64,000 bases of DNA from Bombus terrestris (Eukaryota > Arthropoda > Insecta > Hymenoptera > Apidae). The notes beneath the pieces are model-generated. The model had not been told where the DNA came from. It made no database searches and saw only the letters and a list, made by a program, of their open reading frames with translations. The stretch spans positions 16,237,001-16,301,000 of the forward strand of contig NC_063271.1 in the NCBI RefSeq assembly GCF_910591885.1, given 5' to 3'. Position 1 is the first letter of the stretch. Every line of letters begins with the position of its first letter. Of this stretch, positions 37,650-47,204 are shown piece after piece. The position numbers and the translations under genes are program-made.

Positions 37650-37992
37650 ACGGACGAGCAGTTGAAGAAGTACGTGTTCCCCAGACGGACGGACAGAGAG
37701 TTACATTAGAGAGACAGACAAGGTTATAGAATAGTTGTTTAAGATTGTAAAGACTGAAGATTTAAGATTTAAAGACTGAAGAAGAAAGGTCGATAGCTCA
37801 GGACGTTCAGGTAAACATTGCACCAAAGACTTATAATTTCCCGTTTAGATAATCATCGTTATTGATTGTTATAGACGCATATTAATTGTTGTTCATTTTT
37901 GTATTTTATCAAATCATTTCATAATAAAAAATACTCGATTTTCAGACTTCAGAATCGATCCCTGAATTATCCCATTATTGAACCTTATAAAT
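37650..37992 (+). repeat. 343-bp direct repeat, left (LTR-like)
   Basis: Nearly identical to 39437-39779. Begins ACGGACGAGCAGTTG, contains a repeated GACTGAAGA segment and a CAG|GTAAAC site near 37806, and ends CCTTATAAAT. It lies just 5' of the gag-like frame, as a 5' LTR or leader would. The TG...CA ends of a classical LTR are not obvious, so it may be truncated. Confidence 0.85.
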
Positions 37993-38008
37993 CGATTTTC
38001 GCCACGTC

Positions 38009-38890
38009 ATGCCGCTGAGAGTTAACCTACGCGTCGTCATGACCGAGAACGCGAAAGGGGAGAAGATAGAGAGTATAGAATCTATCAGAGGACCAAAAGA
38101 CGAAATGTGCTATATTTTCCCCCCGGAATATCAAGAAAGAAAGTACCATCAACAATTATTCAGTTTACCAACAGTGAAAAAGACCGCAAACAGTCTAACC
38201 AAGGTAGGCCAATATAGAAATATTAAACTCACAATAGACGATGAGACAGCAGCACTGTATACCGATATGGATTCAAACTTCGTATTCCGAGACATTGTCT
38301 TAGAGGAAGCAGAAATAACCTCCACAAGAAAAACAAAGACGGAAATCGAGAAACTCAACCTGGACATGGAAAAACTTCTAGAGACCCTTCAAAGATGAGA
38401 TAAGAGGGAAATAGAGGAAATAAACTTCAATATAGAACGATTTGAAGGAACTCAGAAAGCCACAAACTGGATATCAGAGTATGAAGAGGAATGCAAAAAA
38501 TACAAAATGAAAAGCGATGAGGAAAAAGTCAAAGGTTTGAGAAAGTACCTAGGAAAAACAGCAAAAAGGTGGTACCAGACAAATCTATTGAAAGCTGGAG
38601 GACACAACTGGGAAGATTGGAAAGAAGCATTTCTCAAAGCCTTTAAGAATAAAGGTTGGCCGGCAATACGATATGCTTACAACTTTAAATACCTTTCAGA
38701 TTCATTCGTAGAATATGCAATAGAGAAAGAACGACTAATATTGGAAGTACAAAGGGAAATGGATGAAGAGGTGAGGATACACCTGATTGTCATTGGATTA
38801 CCTATCGAAGTCCAGGACAAAATCGAAAGGGAAAATATACAGACAACAAATGACCTAATAGGAATATATTTAAATATATTATGCAAACGT
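38009..38890 (+). pseudogene. retrotransposon Gag-like protein, nonsense-interrupted
   Basis: One frame beginning MPLRVNLRVV, with a TGA at 38396-38398 (probably from CGA) and then continuing in phase. The second part has a retrotransposon-Gag-like helical region (AKRWYQTNLLKAGGHNWEDW, then EAFLKAFKNKGW) and an acidic/basic helical stretch to about 38870. There the sequence runs into an unrelated repeat unit, which removes the C-terminus and any nucleocapsid or pol region. Family role: capsid assembly. The exact LTR family is not identified. Confidence 0.75.
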
Positions 38891-39417
38891 TGGACAACGT
38901 TATGTTTTGTTAAGCTAACAGGATACACTAAAAGTACATTATCAAGAAAGGGGATGTGGCCCGTAAGCAAGTATGTTCTTCTAGATATGACCAATCAGAC
39001 AGTACCTGTGATGCGGTTATCTCGGAAGTATATTACGGAGTCGGTAGAGAGCGTTTCCTGACCTCTCGCCAGGGAGACAATAGATGAGGATTTAAGGGTG
39101 TCGAATCGGGATCCATGCAACGCGAAGGCGACTCGTTCCTTCGCCCTTCCTCTTCCTCTTCGCCCGATGTGCTTTCCTCTATGACGATTTGAGGCTCGCC
39201 ATAGTTTGCCACATTCACATTCGGCCTGTACCATTGTCTTCTCATCTTGATTTAGAAAACTCTCACTTGAACATAAATAAAACGTTTCTTCGTTGAAACC
39301 GTATCATAGTGGAGAACGATCGAACAGTACAAAAGAATGAATAAAAATAAGTCACATTTTTATTAATTTTCTTTTGTATCTAAAAACAAATCTGATAGAT
39401 TCAAAGATACAAGATCT
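38867..39417 (-). repeat. repeat unit U, uninterrupted copy
   Basis: Reverse-complement match to 45441-45810 plus 49991-50175. It contains CAACGTTATG near 38890 and ends at AGATACAAGATCT. At 39048-39058 it carries a single AGAGCGTTTCC, the site that is duplicated around LINE E in the other copy, so this is the empty site. No terminal repeats typical of a known class were found. Confidence 0.9.
39033..39245 (-). CDS. unknown small protein in repeat unit U
   Basis: A 70-residue frame starting MRRQWYRPNVNVANYGEPQ, followed by an acidic run (SGEEEEEGRRNE) and a proline/arginine-rich end. It stops at TAA, where the sister copy at 45613 reads CAA and would continue. The frame is conserved between both copies with a few substitutions. 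No recognised domain; possibly an N-terminal exon or fragment of a transposon protein. Confidence 0.35.
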   Translation of the reverse strand: MRRQWYRPNVNVANYGEPQIVIEESTSGEEEEEGRRNESPSRCMDPDSTPLNPHLLSPWREVRKRSLPTP

Positions 39418-39436
39418 TCCGATCTTCCTTTATTGC

Positions 39437-39779
39437 ACGGACGAGCAGTTGCAGAAGCACGTGTTCCCCAGACGGATGGACAGAGAATTACATTAGAGAG
39501 ACATACAAGGTTATAGAATAGTTGTTTGAGATTGTGAAGACTGAAGATTTAAGATTTAAAGACTGAAGAAGAAAGATCGGTAGCTCAGGACGTTCAGGTA
39601 AACATTGCACCAAAGACTTATAATTTCCCGTTTAGATAATCATCGTTATTGATTGTTATAGACGCATATTAATTGTTGTTCATTTTTATATTTTATCAAA
39701 TCATTTCATAATAAAAAAAACTCGATTTTCAGACTTCAGAATCGATCCCTGAATTATCGCATTATTGAACCTTATAAAT
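39437..39779 (+). repeat. 343-bp direct repeat, right (LTR-like)
   Basis: Same length and orientation as 37650-37992 with few differences (GAAGAAGTACG against GCAGAAGCACG near the start). Together they bracket the gag relic like a pair of LTRs of a heavily deleted element. Confidence 0.85.
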
Positions 39780-39945
39780 ATAACACGAGTTAATAATTTA
39801 GTTGTGTGTGAAAAATTAAAAAAAACCCATACATGCGTCCTTAGTCCATGCCGAGCACTTACAGAAAACGCATATATATGTCCTTAGTCCACACCGATAG
39901 CTTTCGCCAGACACCTATATGCGCCCACAGCACTCAAAGGGTTAA

Positions 39946-40361
39946 AACACTGTTCTTTGTATCATTTCCCTATTTATAGTTGCGATATCGGGAATAACTT
40001 TAAACCGTTTTAAACGTCGTTTACTCGATTAACTCGCGCGTAACGATATTTGTCGTGGAATCTCGCAAAGAACGTAAAGCACACGTAACGATTCATCGAT
40101 AAATCGATTAACGACGTTGTTACGATTATCACGAATACACCCGTTAACGATATTTTTTCCATTTTCAGGTTGTTCGCGAATGAAAGGGAATCGTCTCGAG
40201 AAAGAAAAATCGCTTATAAGTATTTGAGCACATCGAACTTTCAACGCTCGGTAAGTATTCGTAAAATCCTACAAAAGTATTACAGCCATCTCGATCGTTT
40301 AATTCGATTAAAAACATTTTCGTTTTTAGAGAATTTATTCAACGGTAGTCGTTCGATGTAC
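39946..40361. other. AT-rich non-coding DNA
   Basis: Flank between the piggyBac-like shell and the mariner-type element. Nothing recognised; the short frames at 40029 and 40170 have no features. Confidence 0.5.
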
Positions 40362-40772
40362 TAGGTTGTCCGAGAAGTTTCTTTCGTTTCATAAAATGGT
40401 AATAGTTGAGCAACAATTTCTATTTTATATCATTTTATCGAATTAGGTGCGATCCATTTCCTTATATCTCTATTATTATGTTCGTGCATAATTCGATAAA
40501 CTAATATAAAAGAAAGGACATCGCGCGTCTATTATTTCTTTATAAAACGAACACAACGTATTAAGTTGCCCGAAAAGTGTCTTTCTTTCGCAAAAAGAAT
40601 TTTTTACAACAGTGCACCTTCGTACAAACGTGAAAGTAAGTCTGTGAAATATCGCGGTGTTTATCTCAACAGAACAAAACGGATCGTACGTAATTCGACA
40701 AAATAATATAAAAGAAAGAACGTGCGTCTATTATTTCCTCATAAAACGAGAGAAACATTTCGGACAACCTAA
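40362..40772. mobile_element. mariner-type MITE (possibly nested pair)
   Basis: About 411 bp with long inverted ends. The left end reads TAGGTTGTCCGAGAAGTTTC and the right end is its inverse, with TTTCGGACAACCTA, matching over about 40 bp. A third, internal end-like motif (AAGTTGCCCGAAAAGTGTC near 40563) suggests one copy inside or fused to another. Non-coding. TA lies at the left boundary. Confidence 0.8.
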
Positions 40773-42310
40773 TAGTAGCGGTACAGCAAGAATAACCTTT
40801 CAGAGGCGAATCGTATAGAACGGATAAAAAGAAAAAATAGGAAACTAGGAAAGTAGAAAAAAGTCGGAGATTTCATGCGAAAACGGAGAAGCGCACTAGT
40901 GCGCGACGAGTTTTCCAAGCGTTTTATCTACGACAAATGCAAACACCATTTGGCTGAACATCTGACAGCACAGGCGGTATGACCCATGTTGAACCATGTT
41001 GATCGAAACGACGAAAGGTCACGCGTTAGCCTGCGTTGACAAAACGGTGCCACTTGAATGGAATCATGCGATTTCTCTTACCGTATCGTCGTTTGATCCT
41101 TCCGTCGATTCTAATGGAAAATTGAAATTTCATTTCTGTTGCTTCTTAACAACACGACATAACGAGAAATCGAACGACTCGTTGTTATTTCATTTCGCTC
41201 TATCTCCTCGTTTTATTTATACATCTTTTGAAAAGCTATCGTCGATAGCGTTTTTAAACAGTTAACCGCGTTTCATGAATTAAACACGTCGAGAAAAATG
41301 TTAATCTCGGTATGTTTCATCTGTCGTATAATATAAAACATTACCATTTACCATAAAAATTCCAAATTTTAGTAAGAAGCGCTAAGAATGTTATTTAGTG
41401 GTACGTTCGCTTTGTCAGTAAAACTGAAAAATTTGATTTGTTCCTTTGTTATATCGGTTATTCCCTGTACAACGTATTCCTTTTTATAAACTCAGTTGAT
41501 TATTTTCACCGATATATCGGCTATGCCCGAATTGTTTACGCAATTTTGTCTGCTTGCAAATTGAGTGGATGTTTTACTGCGTGTGTCCGGTATTCCCCGA
41601 TAACGATCGAAATATAATACAGAAAATATAATGCGATTCAGTTTTTTCGTCGAAGGTGTGTTGAATAAATTATCGAATATGCAATTCCACGAACACGAGC
41701 TTCGAAAGTTGCTCCACCATCTACGAGTTCAACCGTAAAACCTACGCTTCCTATCAAAAAACATTTCCCCAATTTTATACCAGTTATATCATTGATCGAA
41801 TCCACTTCACGTTGCTGGTGTTAGATTTGCGAAGTGCCACTTTGTGCGATATTCTGTTTCGAGAAATACCACACTGGGAGGATCCACTGAATTTCTTCTA
41901 TCTTTTCACATTTTTCTTGTTTACGAATTTTATTATTTTGTTACAATTTTAACATTTTATGTGGGAAATAATTCATTTTTTCGAAGAAAAATGTAAGCCA
42001 TCGTCATTTTGGTTTAACGTCGTCGTAAAACTTATAACAGGAACACGTAACACATTTTCTTTGTGTTCGACGTGTATACTCGTCGTCGTTTATTTTTATT
42101 TGCATTTTATTCACGTTGATTTCTAAAACTAAATTCCACGGTTAACTGGTTAACAGTACATCGCGCTTCGTGAATATTTCAATTCACTCTTCTATGCTAA
42201 GGAATCGTACCAGTCATCTGATGCGTCATTCGTCTATCATGTGACACGGACGAAGAAAGGAAGAATTTCTCGAGATTTTACGCAGAACGAAAATTTGTTT
42301 TTCGATATAC
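40773..42310. other. AT-rich non-coding DNA
   Basis: No gene recognised. The 89-codon frame at 40996-41265 has no domain and its composition matches the surrounding sequence. Confidence 0.5.
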
Positions 42311-42457
42311 GCTACAATTTTCAGACACTCCTGCTCGGACAGCCGAGGAGGACGGACGTGTCTAGACGGTCGTCCTCTCCAGGTATAAGTGAATAGTGAA
42401 AAAGTGCTCCAAAGTAATAGTGCTGCAAAGTGATAGTGAGGAGGAAATAAAATAACA

Positions 42458-43813
42458 ATGCAGATACCAACTATAAACATAGCAACAAAAGGAGAAACAT
42501 ATTATATAAAAACCAAACAAACCAACATGGAGACAGAAGAAACAAAAGAGCATCGGGGACAGGAAGATAGCAATTCAGAACATGAAGGATACTACCAGGA
42601 TGAAAGCTGGAAGCCAGTGAAGGCTAGCAAAAAACGTAAAACAACCACAGACACAAGTGCCATAGGAAACCCAGTCACAGAAAAGCAGCGATGGCTGCAA
42701 GAATTACCACTAAGTAACTCCTTCAACTCACTAACTGAAGAAATAGACTCTGACCCCGTAAGTAAAACCATTACCCAAACAAACCATATTACAAAACCAC
42801 CACCAATCTTTGTCGAGGCCCAAATAATAGACCCGCTCATTGATCTACTAAATAATCTAGAAGAGAAAAACAATTACACAATAAAGCAAACAAAATTGGA
42901 TCAAGTAAAAATTCAAACAAACACACCAGAATCATTTAGGAAAGTTATAAAAGCATTAAAAGAAAAAAATGCCATCTACCACACTTATCAGCTTAAAACT
43001 GAAAGGAGCTATAAAATTGTCATAAGAGGATTGCATCCTAAAACCAACGTACATAAACTAAGCGATGAGTTAGCTAAAATTGGACATCAAACTAGAACAA
43101 TAAACAATATAACAAGATTCGACACTAAGCAACCACTACCACTATTCTTAATAGAACTTGAACCCAGAATCAATAACAAGGAAATATATGATATCAAACA
43201 AATACTAAACACAATAGTAACAGTCGAACCACCACGACACAAAAAAGATATACCTCAATGCATTCGGTGTCAACAATACGGACACACTAAAAACTACTGC
43301 AACAGAAGCCCAGCCTGCGTCAAGTGCGCAAAAAATCACTTAACTGCACACTGCCCATATTCAGGAAAAATAGAAAAAGTTAAATGCTTCAACTGTAACG
43401 GTAACCACCCAGCCAGCTATAAAGGCTGTGAAGTAAGAAAACAACTACAACGAAAACTGTTCCCGCCCCTACGAAGCAGGACAAGCACTAACACACAAGC
43501 CCATCATGACAGCACAAAACCTGAAACATTACCAAATACAGAGCAAGCAATAAACACCAAACCTATCAGCACCAACACCATTGGTGGTCTAAGCTATGCT
43601 CAAGTAACCAGCCAACCAACACACACACATAACCAATACCACAGCAATAGTAACAACGACACTGCAGAAATCAAAGAACTGCTCAAACAATCCATAAAGA
43701 ACACCGAAATGCTAACCAGAATGATAAGCGAACAAAATGCAGTACTCAAACAGCAAACCCAACAAATCACAGTCATGCTACAACTAATTACAAACGTGCT
43801 AAGCAAAAAATAA
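42458..43813 (+). CDS. Jockey-like ORF1 Gag protein (F)
   Basis: An intact 451-residue frame from ATG at 42458. It has a polar, lysine-rich N-terminus, a PRE_C2HC-like middle (YKIVIRGLHPKTNVHKLSDE), and zinc knuckles CIRCQQYGHTKNYC, CVKCAKNHLTAHC and CFNCNGNHPASYKGC. A Thr/Asn-rich spacer follows, with a C-terminal coiled coil (IKNTEMLTRMISEQNAVLKQ). Role by family: binding of element RNA. It is strongly A-rich in codon use compared with B/E. It is the only intact gene of this element. Confidence 0.92.
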   Translation: MQIPTINIATKGETYYIKTKQTNMETEETKEHRGQEDSNSEHEGYYQDESWKPVKASKKRKTTTDTSAIGNPVTEKQRWLQELPLSNSFNSLTEEIDSDPVSKTITQTNHITKPPPIFVEAQIIDPLIDLLNNLEEKNNYTIKQTKLDQVKIQTNTPESFRKVIKALKEKNAIYHTYQLKTERSYKIVIRGLHPKTNVHKLSDELAKIGHQTRTINNITRFDTKQPLPLFLIELEPRINNKEIYDIKQILNTIVTVEPPRHKKDIPQCIRCQQYGHTKNYCNRSPACVKCAKNHLTAHCPYSGKIEKVKCFNCNGNHPASYKGCEVRKQLQRKLFPPLRSRTSTNTQAHHDSTKPETLPNTEQAINTKPISTNTIGGLSYAQVTSQPTHTHNQYHSNSNNDTAEIKELLKQSIKNTEMLTRMISEQNAVLKQQTQQITVMLQLITNVLSKK

Positions 43814-44295
43814 AAACGGACACTCTAAAAATAGCAGCCTGGAACTCAAACGGCCTACAACAACGGGCCCTCGAAACTAAAACATTCATATACAATAATA
43901 ATATAGACATATTACTTGTCTCAGAAACACACTTCACTACAAAAAGCTATTTGAAAATACCATACTACACCATATATGATACCAAACACCCCTCAGGAAA
44001 AGCTCACGGAGGGACAGCAGTGATAGTCAGAAACGATATCAAACATTATCTTCACAGCCAAGTTAACAAAGAATATTTACAAGCAACCACTGTTACAGTT
44101 CAAACTAGCAGCAACTACTTCCAGTCGTCGGCAGTATACGTGCCTCCGCGACACAAAATAACAACACAAATGTGGGAAGAATACTTCCAGGACCTAGGGG
44201 ACAAGTACATCGCAGCGGGAGACTACAACTCAAAGCACACAGACAGAAGACTAAAAAGGAAGCACCCAGCAGACCTTATAAAGGACATAACCTAA
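43814..44295 (+). pseudogene. ORF2 remnant (F), endonuclease joined to C-terminal tail
   Basis: Homology starts right after the ORF1 stop (IAAWNSNGL, then LLVSETHFTTKSY) and runs through GKAHGGTAVIV, SAVYVPPRH and AAGDYNSKHT. It then continues as DRRLKRKHPADL, which corresponds to the last residues of full ORF2. About 740 codons, including the SDH motif and the whole reverse transcriptase, are gone by an in-frame deletion. No ATG is visible at the expected start. Non-autonomous. Confidence 0.85.
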
Positions 44296-44423
44296 GAAAC
44301 ACGAGGATGGTACCCCGCTGGGGATAGCCACCAACATGCTAATTTAACCGTTAAAAAATTCCACCAAATGTCCAAATTGGACAAATTGTGAATTTTAATA
44401 AATAAATAAAAAAAAAAAAAAAA

Positions 44424-44718
44424 TAACGAGAGCGATTCGCAAAAGAAAATATCGACTCGCAACATTCGCTCTGGGCACGTGCTGCGTGAGCGCGTCTGCG
44501 TAATCCGTTTTTAACGGGCGAAAAAGTCAGTGTTATTGCTAAAGCGAACGTACTAGGAAAAAAGTAGCGAAGCGTAGAACTTTAAAAATAAAACAACATT
44601 TTTCCACGTTATATTCCTTCTGATATTTACGAAGCCTTCGTGTGCCAAAAGAATCTGACATTCTAATGTGACAATAAACAGGAAATCTTTTAAGCAAAAA
44701 GAAAAGAAAAATACATAT
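44424..44718. other. short unassigned spacer
   Basis: Sequence between the LINE F tail and the next element; nothing recognised. Confidence 0.5.
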
Positions 44719-45370
44719 ATCTCGAGTTCTCATTGGGATTAGGGGCGTGTAACGAATCTTCATTTGGATTAACCATTGTTGTTATACGATATGGATGATA
44801 TTTACTGGTACCGATATGATTACAGTACCGATATGGTACAGAGTTTGACAAGTAACCGTGGCAATTAGATACTCGAGATGCCAATGACAATGATCTTAGG
44901 TTCAATAACGAATCCACGGTCAAAGGGATAACAAATACGTCTTCTTCCAAAGTCTAAGTCGTACTGAGCTTACTTGTCCACAATTCAAGTGTAACTCAAC
45001 TTACTTGTCTACAGTATAAGTAGAACTCCCTCAGTCCAAATGGAACTGCACTTATATACTCGTCTCTGTACCCCTCGGGTCAACTATATTTTTAAGGAGA
45101 TCTATACAATTACTCCATAGCTTTGTTAGGTAAAAACGTCCATGCCATGACCGTGGCTACGTTTAGCGACCAGTTGTGTCACTTCGAGCCCAAGCCTACT
45201 GTCATAAATTTCGGGTAAACATAGTCGGATTAAATCATAAACAACTACTTCTGAGTTTTATTATTTAAGTGCAGCTATAATAAAAAGTCTAGACTAAAGT
45301 ATTGGGGGTCTTCCCAAAAATTCCAAAAGAAAGGCCCCGATGTCCTTTTATCTCCAACATGTATATAGGA
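44719..45370 (+). mobile_element. TGTCGG-type element, copy 4, degenerate
   Basis: Shares the order of blocks seen in copies 1-3: GGGATTAGGGGCGTG near the left, a block near 45120-45215 matching 1555-1640, and the end ATCTCCAACA (one base off CTCCGACA). The left terminus is unclear and about 300 bp of the usual interior are missing. A local AAGT(C/A)GTACT-like series near 44955-45050 is unique to this copy. Confidence 0.65.
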
Positions 45371-45440
45371 GAAATAAAATAGTATAGTAATTTTTTAATT
45401 GCACACTAAATTAGTATTAAATTCCATACGATATTTTCAA

Positions 45441-45810
45441 AGATCTTGTATCTTTGAATCTATCAGATTTGTTTTTAGATACAAAAGAAAATTAATAAAA
45501 ATGTGACTTATTTTTATTCATTCTTTTGTACTGTTCGATCGTTCTCCACTATGATACGGTTTCAACGAAGAAACGTTTTATTTATGTTCAAGTGAGAGTT
45601 TTCTAAATCAAGATGAGAAGACAATGGTACAGGCCGAATGTGAATGTGGCAAACTATGGCGAGCCTCAAATCGTCATAGAGGAAAGCACATCGGGCGAAG
45701 AGGAAGAGGAAGGGCGAAGGAACGAGTCGCCTCCGCGTTGCATGGATCCCGATTCGACACCCTTAAATCCTCGTCTATTGTCTCCCTGGCGAGAGGTCAG
45801 GAAACGCTCT
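45441..45810 (+). repeat. repeat unit U, left part, interrupted by LINE E
   Basis: Reverse-complement match of 39048-39417. Ends with GGAAACGCTCT (45800-45810), the left target-site duplication of LINE E. The unit resumes at 49991. Confidence 0.92.
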
Positions 45811-45816
45811 CAGTGA
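45613..45816 (+). pseudogene. unknown small protein of unit U, broken by LINE E
   Basis: Same frame as 39033-39245 (MRRQWYRPNVNVANYGEPQ, acidic run, PLNPRLLSPWREV). The LINE insertion cuts it after KRS. Beyond the element, at 49991, the frame would continue LPTPQCTSGITASQ to a stop, because CAA stands where the other copy has TAA. No known domain. Confidence 0.45.
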
Positions 45817-45981
45817 CCATCCAGTTGCTGCTGAGTGCCGAGACGTGCAGACGTGTGCCCAGTGCCCTGTGAAGTTCACAAAACTCCACGTGACGCCCAT
45901 CTGTCGAAAGCGAATCCAACTAACCTAGCCAGGGGTCAACAGCCTCTCGACTAGTTCTTTCACACTGAATTAACTAGCTCG

Positions 45982-47199
45982 ATGATGGCTCTATCATTTC
46001 CAACAGGCTCCCCGGAGCTAAATTATAACACCGCCATTTTTCCTCCCCCGTGGCAAGAGGGCAACACATCTATCCTGGTAAACGACCATCACACGAAAAA
46101 ACGAAAGCTCGAACCAACCAAGACAAATGTAAACAAGAGTCAAACTAAACCATCAGCCAGCCAGGTGACCACCTACAATAGATTTTCAATACTGGAGTCC
46201 ACGGAAGACTCCATGATTACAACCGAAAAGGTAAACAACCTCCATAATCAAAGAATTCCCCCTCCCCCACCGATATTCATAAACGACGTAATCGACATTC
46301 AGTCAATGATTAAGACTATCGAAAAAGAAATCAGCAAAGAGGACTACAAGTTAAAGATTAACAACAACCACGTGAAAATACTGCCGACCCACCCAGACGC
46401 CTATAGAAAGTTAACCAAGCTATTAAAAACATTAGACGCTAAATTCCACACATACCAGCTCAAACAAGAAAGACCATTTCGAGTGGTGCTACGCAACATC
46501 CATCACTCAGTCGATCTAGACGAACTAAAGTGCGAACTGTCAAACCACGGCCACGAAGTAACTAATATCAGCAACATTAAGCACAGAATCACAAAAAACC
46601 CACTATCCTTATTCTTTATAGACTTAAAACAAAAAACAAACAACAAAGAAATCTACAATATCAATCGGCTGATGAACTCCATAGTTAAGTTCGAGCCACC
46701 TCTTGTAAAGAAAGAAATAATACAATGCAAAAGGTGCCAAAGGTACGGCCACACGCAGAAATACTGCAATCACAACTTCCGGTGCGTAAAATGTGCAGGT
46801 AATCACCCCACTGACCAATGCACTAAATCCCCGGAAACCCCCGCCAAGTGTATCCACTGTCAAGGAGAGCATCCTGCGAACTACAAAGGATGCTCAGCCT
46901 ACAAATCGCTACATAATATAAGGTATCCAAAACTGAGACCCAAGGACATAAACATACAAGAACCTAAACCCCAAAAACTCACCTCACCAACAGTATCCTA
47001 TGCGCAGGCAACGCAAGGAAACGTATACAACTCGAAAACACACAGTGTACACACAGAAAATAGAATTCCCACCCCACAAAGCACAGACAACTTTACCAGA
47101 CTCGAAAAACTTATCGAGAAGCAAACTGAGCAAATTAACAACTTGCTGTCACTACTCACACTCTTCATGGACAAATTCATAAGCACAGAAGCAAAATAA
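45982..47199 (+). CDS. Jockey ORF1 Gag-like protein (E)
   Basis: An intact 405-residue frame. Proline run at ~93-98; PRE_C2HC-like region ~130-245; zinc knuckles at residues 249-262, 268-280 and 290-304; C-terminal coiled coil ~366-395. It starts at the first of two adjacent ATGs, 171 nt from the element's 5' end. It stops 5 nt before the ORF2 ATG, an arrangement that favours termination-reinitiation. Role by family: RNA-binding nucleocapsid-like protein of the retrotransposition particle. Confidence 0.95.
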   Translation: MMALSFPTGSPELNYNTAIFPPPWQEGNTSILVNDHHTKKRKLEPTKTNVNKSQTKPSASQVTTYNRFSILESTEDSMITTEKVNNLHNQRIPPPPPIFINDVIDIQSMIKTIEKEISKEDYKLKINNNHVKILPTHPDAYRKLTKLLKTLDAKFHTYQLKQERPFRVVLRNIHHSVDLDELKCELSNHGHEVTNISNIKHRITKNPLSLFFIDLKQKTNNKEIYNINRLMNSIVKFEPPLVKKEIIQCKRCQRYGHTQKYCNHNFRCVKCAGNHPTDQCTKSPETPAKCIHCQGEHPANYKGCSAYKSLHNIRYPKLRPKDINIQEPKPQKLTSPTVSYAQATQGNVYNSKTHSVHTENRIPTPQSTDNFTRLEKLIEKQTEQINNLLSLLTLFMDKFISTEAK

Positions 47200-47204
47200 A
47201 ACCA

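Larger units (their letters stand above)
37275..39941. mobile_element. piggyBac-like shell with nested insertions
   Basis: The ends CCCTTTGAGTGCTG (37275-37288) and its exact inverse (39928-39941) form 14-bp terminal inverted repeats of piggyBac type. The right flank is TTAA (39942-39945), the expected target; the left flank is TAAA, a one-base change. A hairpin GTCGTCCATACGGACGAC lies near the left end. No piggyBac transposase is visible. The interior is occupied by a gag-bearing LTR-like relic and another repeat, so the shell was probably a non-autonomous host for later insertions. Confidence 0.75.
42311..44423 (+). mobile_element. LINE F, deletion derivative of a Jockey relative
   Basis: A plus-strand non-LTR element with a GC-richer 5' leader (from about 42311, boundary approximate), full ORF1, the start of ORF2, and then a direct jump to the C-terminal codons and a 3' UTR with AATAAATAAA and poly-A ending at 44423. 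It is a separate lineage from A-E. No target-site duplication was recognised. Confidence 0.85.

Noticed and set aside
37650..39779. Complete functional LTR retrotransposon
   Set aside because: Between the 343-bp repeats there is only a broken gag fragment and an unrelated repeat unit; no protease, reverse transcriptase or integrase is present.
40996..41265. 89-codon plus-strand frame as a gene
   Set aside because: No domain, no paralogue, and composition like the surrounding AT-rich DNA.
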